A stretch of DNA of 64,000 bases from positions 1 to 64,000 of the forward strand of contig NZ_FNGD01000005.1 of the NCBI RefSeq assembly GCF_900102895.1. The letters are read 5' to 3'. Below the pieces are notes generated by a model, which saw only the letters and a program-made list of their open reading frames with translations, was not told the DNA's origin and made no database searches. Position numbers and translations under genes: made by a program. Of the stretch, positions 26,338-34,311 are shown in pieces; within the stretch, counting starts at the first letter, position 1; the number at the start of each line of letters is the position of its first letter. Source of the stretch: Arthrobacter sp. ov407 (GTDB lineage Bacteria; Actinomycetota; Actinomycetes; Actinomycetales; Micrococcaceae).

Positions 26338-27117
26338 ATGTCTAAGCGCATCGACGTCAAGGACCTGAACGTCTACTACAGCAAATTCCTGGCCGTCGAA
26401 GGCGTCAATATCAACATTGACGCCAAGTCCGTCACGGCCTTCATCGGCCCCTCGGGTTGCGGCAAGTCCACCTTCCTGCGAACCCTGAACCGCATGCACG
26501 AGGTCATCCCCGGTGCGCGGGTTGAAGGCGAGGTGCTGCTGGACGGCGACAACCTGTACGGCCCCGGCGTTGACCCGGTCACGGTCCGCGCCCAGATCGG
26601 CATGGTGTTCCAGCGCCCCAACCCGTTCCCCACCATGTCTATCAGGGACAACGTGCTGGCCGGCGTGAAGCTGAACAACACGAAGATCTCCAAGGGCGAG
26701 GCCGATGTCCTGGTGGAGCGTTCCCTTCAAGGGGCGAACCTGTGGAACGAGGTCAAGGACCGTCTGGGCAAGCCCGGCTCGGGATTGTCCGGTGGCCAGC
26801 AGCAGCGGCTGTGCATTGCCCGCGCGATAGCAGTGGAGCCCCAGGTGATCCTCATGGACGAGCCCTGCTCCGCCCTGGACCCGATCTCGACGCTGGCCAT
26901 TGAGGACCTCATCAACGACCTCAAGGACCAGTACACGGTGGTGATCGTGACCCACAATATGCAGCAGGCGGCCCGCGTGTCGGACAAGACGGCCTTCTTC
27001 AACATTGCCGGTACCGGCAAGCCGGGCAAGCTGATCGAGTTCGGCGACACCCCGACGATCTTCAGCAACCCGACCGAGAAGGCCACCGAGGACTACGTCT
27101 CCGGCCGCTTCGGATAA
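26338..27117 (+). CDS. pstB: Phosphate ABC transporter ATP-binding protein PstB
   Basis: The 259-residue ATPase has Walker [10 protein letters not shown] (residues 37-45), the [14 protein letters not shown] signature, Walker [14 protein letters not shown] and the switch His in VIVTHNM. It powers PstCA. It starts at ATG 26338 with GTGAAGGAATACC upstream, 48 bp after pstA. No phoU follows directly; a DUF47 PhoU-like gene lies 2 kb away on the other strand. Confidence 0.96.
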   Translation: MSKRIDVKDLNVYYSKFLAVEGVNINIDAKSVTAFIGPSGCGKSTFLRTLNRMHEVIPGARVEGEVLLDGDNLYGPGVDPVTVRAQIGMVFQRPNPFPTMSIRDNVLAGVKLNNTKISKGEADVLVERSLQGANLWNEVKDRLGKPGSGLSGGQQQRLCIARAIAVEPQVILMDEPCSALDPISTLAIEDLINDLKDQYTVVIVTHNMQQAARVSDKTAFFNIAGTGKPGKLIEFGDTPTIFSNPTEKATEDYVSGRFG

Positions 27118-27307
27118 CCACTGGGCCCGCGCCTTGCTCCCGGACCTCGCCCTTCCGACGCTCCGGCAACGGCACTAAGCGTCGCTGACACATGCCGACT
27201 TCAGCAGTCTGCGCCAGTATCTGCCGCGGTATGCCCGGGGTGGCTGGGATAGGCTCGCTTGGGACCGGAGCAAGCAATGATTCCGGCTGTAAGGGGCGGG
27301 GAATTCC

Positions 27308-27910
27308 TTGGATCTACTGGGCGGCATGAGCCGCGACGAACTCCGTATCTTTTCCTGGGTTGCGGCCACCGTCTTCGCGCTTGTGGCCGGCGTCTGGCGT
27401 CCGCGCAGGCTTCATTGGACTGCGCTTGGTTCCGTCCTGTTCTTCGCGGCCCTCAACGCGGGTGCCGGGATCTACGTCCTGAACCATTTCGGCGATTCGC
27501 GCTGGTCTGCAGGGGGAGAACCACCGCTGAGCGCTCCGTCGTTTTCCGGGACGCCTGTCGTGGGGCAGTTTCTGGGCCCCCTGGACTCCGCTCTGAACGG
27601 AGTCGTCGGTGGCGTGAACGAGTTCCTGGCATTCAAGCAGGCACTTCCCGTAGCGCTGGACTTCCTTGCCGTGTCCGGCTGGGCCCTGCTGGTGTCGTTC
27701 CCGCTTGCCATTCTCGCCGCCGGCATCAGTTACGCCGTGGCCAAGCGCCGAACGGCGGACTTCGAAAAATACCGTGCCACCGTTGACCTGCTCAAAGATG
27801 AGCTTGAGCAGGTCAAGCGCCAGATCTCGTCAGGGAATTCCGTCGACACGGCGCTCCCTGCAGAGGACGAGGTCACTGATGTGCGGCCCAGGCTGACGCG
27901 CGGAGGATGA
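27308..27910 (+). CDS. Small membrane protein of unknown function with C-terminal coiled coil
   Basis: The protein has about 200 residues. Three hydrophobic segments are visible: about 14-28 (SWVAATVFALVAGVW), 36-57 (TALGSVLFFAALNAGAGIYVL) and 122-142 (ALLVSFPLAILAAGISYAVA). A charged helical tail (RTADFEKYRATVDLLKDELEQVKRQI) that may form a coiled coil and a short acidic end follow. The start may be TTG 27308, with GGGGCGGGG upstream, or ATG 27326 (MSRDELR). I do not recognise the family. It lies between the two phosphate transport loci but shows no phosphate-related motif. Confidence 0.65.
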   Translation: MDLLGGMSRDELRIFSWVAATVFALVAGVWRPRRLHWTALGSVLFFAALNAGAGIYVLNHFGDSRWSAGGEPPLSAPSFSGTPVVGQFLGPLDSALNGVVGGVNEFLAFKQALPVALDFLAVSGWALLVSFPLAILAAGISYAVAKRRTADFEKYRATVDLLKDELEQVKRQISSGNSVDTALPAEDEVTDVRPRLTRGG

Positions 27911-27956
27911 TTCAGGTGGGTGTCTAGACCTAAGACTTGACCCATAGGCACCGCTT

Positions 27957-28973
27957 CTACAGGCCGGCCACCGGCGAGAGTGCCAACTGAAGGACGAACG
28001 CGGCGGCGGCGGTGGCAACCGGGGTCAGGACCCAGAACGCCAGGATGCGGATCACCAGCGGGCGGTTGGTGTCCGGGAAAGTCTGGTTGGCGCCGGCGCC
28101 GAGGGTTGCCGACGTCACCGTGTGGGTGGTGGAGACGGGCCAGTGCAGTCCGATCGCGCCCACGAGCAGCATTACTGTGCTGTACATCTGCGCGATAAAT
28201 CCGCGCAGGGGGTCGATCCGGGTCAATCTGTAGCCAATGGTGTACGAAATCCGCCAGCCGCCTGCCAGGGTTCCCGCCGACAACAAGATGGCCGTCAGCA
28301 GGGCCACCCACGACGGCACGGAACCGCCGTCGGAGAGCCCGGCCGCCAGCAGCGCCAGGATCACCACCGCGCTGGTTCGCTGGCCGTCCTGCAGACCGTG
28401 CCCGAAGGCAACCGCGCCGGCAGCAACGGCCTGGGCCAAGCGGGAGCGCGTATTGACGACGTTGGGTGTCGTGTAACGGGCTGCCCAGCTGGTCGGCCAG
28501 ACCAGCAGGTAAGCCCCGAGATAGGCGATTACCGGCGAAATCAGCAGCGGTAGCACCACCTGGGACAGGAGCGAGGTGTCAACGCCCGTGACGGGGTTAC
28601 CGCCGACGGCGACGCTTGCGACCCCGGCACCGGCGAGCCCGCCGACCAGGGCGTGCGTGGAGGAGGACGGGATGCCGCGCCACCACAGGTAGAGCCCCCA
28701 GAGGGTGGCGCTGAGGAGCCCGGCCAGCAGGATCGTCAGGCCGTTCGTGCCAGGCGGCAGCGACAGCCACGCCTGGCTCACCGCCAGCGTCAGCGCGGCG
28801 CTGAGTGCGGCGCCGATGAAGTTGAACAGGCTTGCCAGCAGCACCGCCACTGTTGGGGTCAGCGCCCGCGTCCGCACGGCCAGGGCCACCGACGAGGACG
28901 CGTCCCTGAAGCCGTTGAGAAATGCGAAGGCCCCGGCGCAGAGCAGCACCAGGGCAAGGAAGAACATCACCAC
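27957..28973 (-). CDS. pit: PiT-family low-affinity inorganic phosphate transporter
   Basis: The 338-residue protein carries both PiT repeats: FAFLNGFRDASSSVALAVRTRAL near the N-terminus and GHGLQDGQRTSAVVIL in the second half, plus the GIPSSSTHALVGGLAGAG and WPVSTTHTVTSATLGAG motifs. About ten membrane segments are expected. The start is GTG 28973 or the ATG two codons later. It begins one base after the stop of the DUF47 gene, so the two are translationally coupled, the usual PiT accessory arrangement. Confidence 0.92.
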   Translation of the reverse strand: MVMFFLALVLLCAGAFAFLNGFRDASSSVALAVRTRALTPTVAVLLASLFNFIGAALSAALTLAVSQAWLSLPPGTNGLTILLAGLLSATLWGLYLWWRGIPSSSTHALVGGLAGAGVASVAVGGNPVTGVDTSLLSQVVLPLLISPVIAYLGAYLLVWPTSWAARYTTPNVVNTRSRLAQAVAAGAVAFGHGLQDGQRTSAVVILALLAAGLSDGGSVPSWVALLTAILLSAGTLAGGWRISYTIGYRLTRIDPLRGFIAQMYSTVMLLVGAIGLHWPVSTTHTVTSATLGAGANQTFPDTNRPLVIRILAFWVLTPVATAAAAFVLQLALSPVAGL

Positions 28974-28974
28974 G

Positions 28975-29592
28975 TCAGGATTCCTTGACGATGATGCTGC
29001 CCACCTGCGTGGCGATCCGGCGCATGTCTTTCGTGACTTCCACGAGCTGGTTCGCGACGTCGCGGTTGCGCGCGTACTGCATCGCCTTCATCTCGTGGAG
29101 CATGTCCGCGACCCAGACCCGGTGCGTGCGTTCGGCACGTTTAGCCAGGCGCAGGATCTCGATCCAGTAGTCCTCAAGGTCGTCCAGATTGGTCAGCATC
29201 CGCATCGCCTCGACCGTGAGTTCGGCTTGGCGGCTGATGATTTCCAGCTGGTCCGCGGCGCGTTTGGGCAGCCGTTCGAGCTTGTAGAGGGACACGAGCT
29301 CGGCGGCGGCGTCGAGCTTCTCCATGGCCTCGTTGAGGAATCGGGACAGCGTGTACATGTCCTCGCGGGGCAGTGGGTTTAGGAAGCTGGTCCGCATGTG
29401 GGTCAGGAGGGCAAAGTGCAGCTCCGCCGATTTGGCCTCATGGTTGTGCATGTCTTCCACGAGCCGGGCGTGCTCACTGGCCGGGGCGCCGAGGATCTCC
29501 GAGAGCGTTCCAGCGCCCAGCACGATCTGGCGCGCCATCTGGGAGAGCAGGTCCAGGCCGGCGGACTCCTGCGGGAACAGGCGCAGCTTCAC
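28975..29592 (-). CDS. DUF47/PhoU-like accessory protein of the PiT transporter
   Basis: The 205-residue all-helical protein has PhoU-like repeats with the DUF47 signatures EDMHNHEAKSAEL and EDMYTLSRFLNEAMEKLDAAAE, followed by LDDLEDYWIEILRLAKRAERTHRVWVADML. DUF47 proteins are cytoplasmic partners that modulate PiT transport. The start is GTG 29592 (MKLRLFPQE). The pit gene follows with 1 bp between stop and start. Confidence 0.9.
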   Translation of the reverse strand: MKLRLFPQESAGLDLLSQMARQIVLGAGTLSEILGAPASEHARLVEDMHNHEAKSAELHFALLTHMRTSFLNPLPREDMYTLSRFLNEAMEKLDAAAELVSLYKLERLPKRAADQLEIISRQAELTVEAMRMLTNLDDLEDYWIEILRLAKRAERTHRVWVADMLHEMKAMQYARNRDVANQLVEVTKDMRRIATQVGSIIVKES

Positions 29593-29976
29593 GTGGTGTC
29601 ACCGGTCTTCCGAGGAGAGTTTCGCGGGTGGGGGCGGCCGGTCGTGTGACTTGACGGAGACCTGCGCATACGCATTACATTACCGTCCGCGTCCGGCCCG
29701 GACCGGCCGGACGCGGCACATGACGGCGCAGGGAAGGCCAAAGCCGAGGCCGCAGGCAAAGCGGGCATGAAAATGGTGCCGAACCGGATACGCCTCTCGG
29801 CGGTAGGCCGCTCTAGGCGGCTAAATGTTGAAGCCCGGGGGTTTCGCGGTTCGGCACCGCTTTCAGTTTTCTACGTAGGTTCTTTCAAGTCAACATTGAC
29901 AGCCCGTCCCTGCCGTGCGTGTCCGGAGCGGTGCCAGCCCGTGATCCGGACGCCTGCCGCGCCGGCCGGCTGGCCT
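29593..29976. other. Gene-free stretch between DUF47 gene and a hypothetical gene
   Basis: No gene is supported. AT-richer patches at about 29667-29690 and 29870-29905 (TTTTCTACGTAGGTTCTTTC) break the GC background. Small inverted segments such as GGCGGTAGGCCGCTCTAGGCGGC occur near 29799. The left part should contain the promoter of the DUF47-pit unit. Confidence 0.4.
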
Positions 29977-30630
29977 TTAGTCCAGTTCGCCCAGCCGCCA
30001 CGCATTGGCGGCGTGTTCGAGGTCCTCGGCCGTCTTGACCAGAAGATGCGAGTTGCGAGTGAGCTTGCTGGCGTGGTTCTCGTTGCTGTGCTCGGCGTTG
30101 TCGGCTAGCGTCGCCTGGCCCAGGGCCACCACGCGGCAGAATGCGGCAGAACGCTCCAGCGCGACGTCGAATTCGCCGTCGAACGCTCCGGAGAGGATGG
30201 CGTCCGCCATGGACTTCATCTCATCCGCGCCGGGCGGTTCGGCGGCGCCGGCCACCACATGCGAAACCTGGGCCGTGTCCTTGCCGGCTTTGAAGTAGAC
30301 GGAGATCCGCTCGGGATCTTGGATGGTGGCGGCCCGCAGGGCGTACAGGCGCCACAGGGCACCGGGGAGGGACCGGGCGGGGCTTTCGGCCCACATTTCG
30401 GCGATCGCTTCCAAGCCCTGCTCATCGGCGAGCTTCACGAGCCGCTTGGTGACTTTGGGATCGTCGCTGTCGCGGCCGCGGCGCACCAGCGCCTGCGCGG
30501 CCAGATGGGCCGCTTCCGAGACGCGCGCCGGATCGGCCCCGCCGGCGAAGGGCTCAAAGTCGATCGGCGCGAAGGGTTTCGGCTTGTGGTGCCGCGGGCC
30601 GGGGGCGCTTGATCCTGCTTGCTCGCTCAT
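29977..30630 (-). CDS. Conserved-looking helical protein of unknown function
   Basis: This 217-residue soluble protein begins with a Pro/His/Lys stretch (HHKPKPFAPIDFEPFAGG) and continues as predicted helices (AHLAAQALVRRGRDSDDPKVTKRLVKLADEQGLEAIAEMWAES). No membrane segment, signal peptide or catalytic motif is seen. The ATG at 30630 (MSEQAGSSAPG) is the only reasonable start. Codon use matches its neighbours. It lies just upstream, on the other strand, of the tRNA-Lys gene. I do not recognise a named family. Confidence 0.75.
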   Translation of the reverse strand: MSEQAGSSAPGPRHHKPKPFAPIDFEPFAGGADPARVSEAAHLAAQALVRRGRDSDDPKVTKRLVKLADEQGLEAIAEMWAESPARSLPGALWRLYALRAATIQDPERISVYFKAGKDTAQVSHVVAGAAEPPGADEMKSMADAILSGAFDGEFDVALERSAAFCRVVALGQATLADNAEHSNENHASKLTRNSHLLVKTAEDLEHAANAWRLGELD

Positions 30631-30823
30631 GCCCCCACGCTACTCCAGTGCCGCAAGGGAATCGAGGATGGCCGGCGGTGCTGCCGGTGACCGACGACGC
30701 CGGTCCAGGGCAATGTGAAAAAAGCCGGTCCAGGTCTGGGGTACAGTATTAACGTCCAGAAATGGACTGGGCTGAAACGCGCCGCAGCAGTGGATTTATC
30801 CGCTGGTTCGGGGCTATCGGCTG

Positions 30824-30896
30824 GGGCCTTTAGCTCAGTTGGTAGAGCATCGGACTTTTAATCCGTGGGTCGTGGGTTCGATCCCCACAGGGCCCA
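30824..30896 (+). tRNA. tRNA-Lys (anticodon TTT)
   Basis: The 73-base cloverleaf has a 7-bp acceptor stem (GGGCCTT with AGGGCCC), D-loop AGCTCAGTTGGTAGAGC, the anticodon TTT at 30857-30859 in the loop CTTTTAA, and the T-arm GTGGGTTCGATCCCCAC. The discriminator base is A; the 3' CCA is not encoded. Confidence 0.97.
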
Positions 30897-30917
30897 CTCT
30901 TTTAGCGAAGAGTGGAA

Positions 30918-30953
30918 AATCCCCGGTTTCCTGGCAGCAGGAAGCCGGGGATT
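30918..30953 (+). terminator. Terminator after tRNA-Lys
   Basis: AATCCCCGG and TTTCCTG pair with CAGGAAG and CCGGGGATT around a GCAG loop, followed by TTTTTT. This is a textbook intrinsic terminator 22 bp after the tRNA. Confidence 0.92.
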
Positions 30954-31100
30954 TTTTGTGCCTTCACTTCAGTCCTTCTTCTGGGCAGTTGCCTGTTGCC
31001 CGTGGCCGGAGCTCCGGGATCCTCGGTGCTGCGGGGCGCTGTGACCGCAGCCGCCTGGATTGTACGGCTGGCTAGATACCAGTTCCGCTAGGCTTGGCAA

Positions 31101-31595
31101 ATGGACTCCCACGGCGCCTCCGGGTATTGGTATGGCCCCGACGACAGCCTGGACACCCCTGCGGCTATCTTGCAGGCCCTCCGCGACTATCGGACCTCGG
31201 AGGTGGCGACCAGGCGTTCCACCCGCGATTCGATGGGGATGGGCGAGACGGACCTGCTGGCTTTGCGCTACTTGCTGCGGGCCAAGGCGACCGGCGAGCG
31301 GGTGGGTCCGAAGGATCTTAGCCGCGTCCTGGGCATCACTACCGCCTCCACCACGTCGCTGATCGACCGGCTGGTGGCCGGCGGGCACGTCCGGCGCGAG
31401 CCTCACCCGACCGACCGGCGCTCGCTCGTGATCGTGCCGACGGTGGCGACGGATTCCGAAGTCCGCGCCACGCTCGGCCACATGCACCAGCGCATGATGG
31501 AGGTGGCTGAGTCCATCAGCGCCGAGGACGCCCGGGTGGTCATAACGTTTCTGCGCCGGATGGGCGCGGCCATTGGCGACGAGCGGCGCCACTAG
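31101..31595 (+). CDS. MarR-family transcriptional regulator
   Basis: The 164-residue protein has a winged helix-turn-helix typical of MarR (VGPKDLSRVLGITTASTTSLIDRLVAGGHVRREPHPTDRRSLVIVPT), flanked by dimerisation helices. The DRR wing tip is present. MarR proteins usually bind palindromes and lose affinity on binding phenolics or oxidation. The start is ATG 31101. Just downstream is a half-site of the TAAGCATGCTTA-like motif, whose palindromic forms occur at three other places in the window; a link between them is speculative. Confidence 0.9.
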   Translation: MDSHGASGYWYGPDDSLDTPAAILQALRDYRTSEVATRRSTRDSMGMGETDLLALRYLLRAKATGERVGPKDLSRVLGITTASTTSLIDRLVAGGHVRREPHPTDRRSLVIVPTVATDSEVRATLGHMHQRMMEVAESISAEDARVVITFLRRMGAAIGDERRH

Positions 31596-31614
31596 CTCGT
31601 TCAACTACTTATAT

Positions 31615-31626
31615 GTATGCTTACTA
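31615..31626. promoter_or_regulatory. Half-site of the TAAGCATGCTTA-like motif
   Basis: GTATGCTTACTA agrees at 10 of 12 positions with the right half of the palindrome at 34138-34157. The left half is degenerate. It lies 20 bp after the MarR stop and 34 bp before a possible small gene. Confidence 0.3.
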
Positions 31627-31659
31627 CTTGTTTTTCGACATCAAACGAGAGTAGGCTTC

Positions 31660-31899
31660 GTGGCTGAATCCGCAACCCTTGCCGGGTACCCGGCTACGGT
31701 TCCCTCTCCCAGGGCCCCGCTGCACTGCAGCGCACCCATGGAATGGCGCTCGCCGGAGCCGGACACCATGCCTTCCTACTCGTTCGGGCCCGCCGACCCA
31801 TCCTTTGCCCTCCCAGAGCTGTGGCGCTGCGCCTGCGGTTTCCAGCTGGACGGTCTGGAACAGGGTCACGCGGGGGTCAGTCTCTTAGACGCGCGCTGA
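31660..31899 (+). CDS. Possible small protein, 79 residues, unknown
   Basis: A GTG at 31660 opens a 79-codon frame: MAESATLAGYPATVPSP at the start and an ELWRCACGFQLDGLEQG segment near the end. The Cys-x-Cys pair and hydrophobic pattern look protein-like. The upstream AGAGTAGG is a weak ribosome binding site at moderate spacing. The motif half-site 34 bp upstream and the absence of anything else here favour a real gene, but codon bias is not decisive. I do not recognise the product. Confidence 0.35.
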   Translation: MAESATLAGYPATVPSPRAPLHCSAPMEWRSPEPDTMPSYSFGPADPSFALPELWRCACGFQLDGLEQGHAGVSLLDAR

Positions 31900-32313
31900 G
31901 AGCCGGGGCTGGGCCCGCACCAGCGCGGTCGGGAGGCCACGTGCAGCCGGTCCGCGGCAGGACCACTTCCTGGTCTAGAACCGGCCCCAAAGCCAGCCCC
32001 GGTCGGGGCCGTGATGCCGCCGTCGGCGTCGAGTTCATAGAACAGGGATGGAGTCCATGCTGACATCCTGCCAGCCGGCCCTGCCACGCCGCGGCAGACC
32101 GCGGCAAACAACTTCCGAGAACCGCCGGTGCAATCATCGCTGGACCAATCACCTGGGGACCTTGCGCCTTCGGTAGCATGGGGAAGTCCGAGCAACTGCA
32201 GCAAAAGGAGGTGGGTCCCGTTCCCGCAAGTCCAGAAAGGGTGCCCTCCCCGCGGTGCCGGCTGCGGCCAGCTCAAGGTGAGGGCGTCTGACACCAGACC
32301 GAAAGGCGCTCCC
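31900..32313. other. Gene-free stretch upstream of the PrmC-like gene
   Basis: No gene is supported: an open frame runs from 32128 into the PrmC-like gene, but the protein-like part starts at 32314. A hairpin CGGCCCC/GGGGCCG with a 16-base loop lies near 31981-32010 and may terminate the small upstream gene. Confidence 0.4.
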
Positions 32314-33159
32314 ATGCCAGTAATCCACCATCTTTCCCCGCACGAGACCCTCACGGCCAGGCTCCGTGCAGCCGGCTGCGTGTTCGCCGAAGACGAAGCC
32401 CGTCTGCTGATCGACGCAGCCCCGACGCCGGCGGCACTCGAGGGGATGGCCAGCCGGAGGGTAGCCGGCCTTCCCCTCGAACACATTCTCGGCTGGGCGG
32501 AATTCTGCGGACTCCGCGTCGCAGTCGATACCGGAGTGTTCGTGCCGCGGCGGCGGACGGAATTCCTCGTCCGGGAGGCCGCTGCGCTGCTGGACGCCTG
32601 GCGCATGGTGCCGGGTGCTGGCCGCCCGGCACCCGTCGTCATCGATCTCTGCTGCGGGTCCGGTGCTGTCGGCGCGGCACTTGCCGCGCTCGCCGGTCCC
32701 GCCGAACTCCACTGCGCTATCGAACTGCACTGCGCGGATATCGACCCCACGGCCGTGGCGTGTGCGCGCACCAACGTCCTGCCACTGGGCGGGGAGGTCC
32801 ACGAAGGCGATCTCTATGCGGCGCTCCCGGCGGGACTTCGGGGCCGCGTCCGTTTGTTGGCCGTCAATGCCCCATACGTTCCCTCGGCGGACATTGAAAC
32901 CATGCCGCAGGAGGCGCGCTTGCATGAGCCGCGGGCCTGCCTCGACGGCGGCGCCGACGGGCTGGAGGTACAGCGGCGGGTCGCCGCGGGCGCGCGGCAG
33001 TGGCTGGTGCCCGGCGGCCACGTGTTGATAGAGACCAGCCGCCGGCAGGCCGCGCAGACGGCCGGAATTTTTCGAAGGCACGGGCTGGCGGCCCGCGTGC
33101 TGCGCTCTGAGGAGCTGGGGGCTACGGTGGTGGCCGGCGCGCTGGTGCCTTCCGGCTGA
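32314..33159 (+). CDS. PrmC/HemK-like N5-glutamine methyltransferase paralogue
   Basis: The 281-residue protein has PrmC architecture: a helical N-terminal domain ending in LPLEHILGWAEFCGLRVAVDTGVFVPRRRTEFLV, SAM-binding motif I VIDLCCGSGAVGAALAA, and the substrate motif as NAPYVPS. Genuine PrmC has NPPY; the NAPY form with RRRTE is typical of the PrmC-related group named putative protein N5-glutamine methyltransferase. The ATG at 32314 has GAAAGG 7 bases upstream. The true target is unknown and may not be a release factor. It has no release factor gene beside it. Confidence 0.82.
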   Translation: MPVIHHLSPHETLTARLRAAGCVFAEDEARLLIDAAPTPAALEGMASRRVAGLPLEHILGWAEFCGLRVAVDTGVFVPRRRTEFLVREAAALLDAWRMVPGAGRPAPVVIDLCCGSGAVGAALAALAGPAELHCAIELHCADIDPTAVACARTNVLPLGGEVHEGDLYAALPAGLRGRVRLLAVNAPYVPSADIETMPQEARLHEPRACLDGGADGLEVQRRVAAGARQWLVPGGHVLIETSRRQAAQTAGIFRRHGLAARVLRSEELGATVVAGALVPSG

Positions 33160-33204
33160 CCAGAGTTACCCGCCGGTGGCTGCGGCGGTCCCTGCCGGGA
33201 ACAC

Positions 33205-33636
33205 CTAGGGCAGTTTGTCCTCGTCCACGTTGGTGGCCGGGCCGGCCGGGGTGGCGCCGCCCTCGTCCGACCAGTCCTGGCCGTCCCGGTCGGTAAGCGC
33301 CGGGTCGGAATGGACATCGCGGGCCGTGGGCACAGCTGTTCCGGGCGTGGCTGTTCCGGGCGTGGCCGCGGAAGTGCTCCCGTGTCCGGCCTCGCGGTGA
33401 ACGGCGGAGCTGATGACAGTACCCGCGCGGCGGGCGGCTTCGCCGAGATGCTCGGAGACCTCGGGGGCCTTGTCCTTAACCGTTTCGGCTGCCGCGGCCA
33501 CCTTGTCCTGGACCGGCTTGCTTTGCCATAGTTCTGCGCTCCGGGCTTTGAGCTTGTCATAGGCCGCGCGGCCCGACCTCGATCCCAGGACATATCCTGC
33601 TGCCACTCCGATGCCGAAAAGAAGTTTGCCTTTCAT
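33205..33636 (-). CDS. YtxH-like small membrane-anchored protein
   Basis: The 143-residue protein starts MKGKLLFGIGVAAGYVLGSRSGRAAY, the hydrophobic Gly-rich anchor and RSGR motif of YtxH-type proteins, followed by an amphipathic helix (SKPVQDKVAAAAETVKDKAPEVSEHLGEAARRAGTV) and a disordered tail with a short repeat (TPGTATPGTAVPT). The start ATG has GGAGCAGGAGCACAGC upstream. YtxH proteins are linked to general stress in Bacillus; its position next to a GlsB/YeaQ-like gene fits that. Confidence 0.78.
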   Translation of the reverse strand: MKGKLLFGIGVAAGYVLGSRSGRAAYDKLKARSAELWQSKPVQDKVAAAAETVKDKAPEVSEHLGEAARRAGTVISSAVHREAGHGSTSAATPGTATPGTAVPTARDVHSDPALTDRDGQDWSDEGGATPAGPATNVDEDKLP

Positions 33637-33756
33637 GCTGTGCTCCTGCTCCCTGACGTAGGTAAAAAGTAGACGTTTCTGAACAGTTCCTAGACAGTCG
33701 GTGGCGGGGCTGACTCAAGCGACCCGCAGCTCACCTTTCCTGTCAAAGTAATGCAA

Positions 33757-33791
33757 AAAACCGGCCCCGGGAATATCCCGGGACCGGTTTT
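33757..33791 (-). terminator. Terminator of the GlsB/YeaQ-like gene
   Basis: AAAACCGG and CCCGGGA pair with TCCCGGG and CCGGTTTT around an ATA loop. On the minus strand the 3' arm runs into a T-tract (TTTTTTGC). It lies 16 bp after the stop codon. Confidence 0.88.
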
Positions 33792-33806
33792 CGGTCAGTC
33801 TCCGTG

Positions 33807-34070
33807 TTAGCGGACTGAGCGCTTGCTGATCATGCCGTAAACGAGCAGGACGATGATCGCACCGCCGATGGCCAGCAGCCAGGTCCAGATCGAGAAGAAC
33901 TCACCCATCGGAACGTGGAACAGTGCGCTGCCGATGAATCCGCCCAGGAGGGCGCCGACGACGCCGAGGATCAGAGTGATGATGATGCCACCGCCCTGAC
34001 GTCCCGGGAGGATGGCCTTAGCGATTGCTCCGGCGATGAGGCCCAGAATCAGAAATGCGAGAAAACCCAT
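33807..34070 (-). CDS. GlsB/YeaQ/YmgE-family stress membrane protein
   Basis: The 87-residue protein has three hydrophobic segments with the family pattern GLIAGAIAKAILPGRQGGGIIITLILGVVGALLGGFIG. It is an inner membrane protein of the transglycosylase-associated family, usually induced by stress. GAAGGAACGAAAA precedes the ATG. Upstream in the same leader are a perfect hairpin (34100-34118) and a 20-bp palindrome (34138-34157). Confidence 0.9.
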   Translation of the reverse strand: MGFLAFLILGLIAGAIAKAILPGRQGGGIIITLILGVVGALLGGFIGSALFHVPMGEFFSIWTWLLAIGGAIIVLLVYGMISKRSVR

Positions 34071-34099
34071 TTTTCGTTCCTTCTTCTTTCATAGAGGAG

Positions 34100-34118
34100 G
34101 CACCCAGATCCTGGGTGC
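34100..34118 (-). promoter_or_regulatory. Leader hairpin of the GlsB/YeaQ-like gene
   Basis: GCACCCAG and CTGGGTGC form a perfect 8-bp stem with a three-base loop, 30 bp before the start codon and between the palindrome and the ribosome binding site. It may stabilise the mRNA or control its translation. Confidence 0.5.
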
Positions 34119-34137
34119 GCTTCATCCTTCTGCCCTA

Positions 34138-34157
34138 ATACTAATCATGCTTAGTAT
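34138..34157. promoter_or_regulatory. 20-bp palindromic operator-like site upstream of the GlsB/YeaQ-like gene
   Basis: ATACTAATCATGCTTAGTAT is symmetric except at one base pair. It is the best example in this window of a TAAGCATGCTTA-type motif, 67 bp upstream of the gene. A protein dimer site is likely; the binding protein is not known to me. Confidence 0.65.
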
Positions 34158-34311
34158 CAAAGAGCCACCCGACTCCCCGTGGGTTTGGCTGGGGGAGTGT
34201 AAAAACAGCCGCGTATGGCCGGACGATTCACGGGAGTTCACGCCGTGTACGGGCGTTGTTCAATTCTCTTTTGCTCAGTTGTTTTCTGGGATGCCCGACG
34301 CCGGCCGCGGC

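Noticed and set aside
29767..30108. A 113-codon frame upstream of the 29977 gene
   Set aside because: Its second half is antisense to the minus-strand gene and its first half has no protein-like pattern or ribosome binding site.
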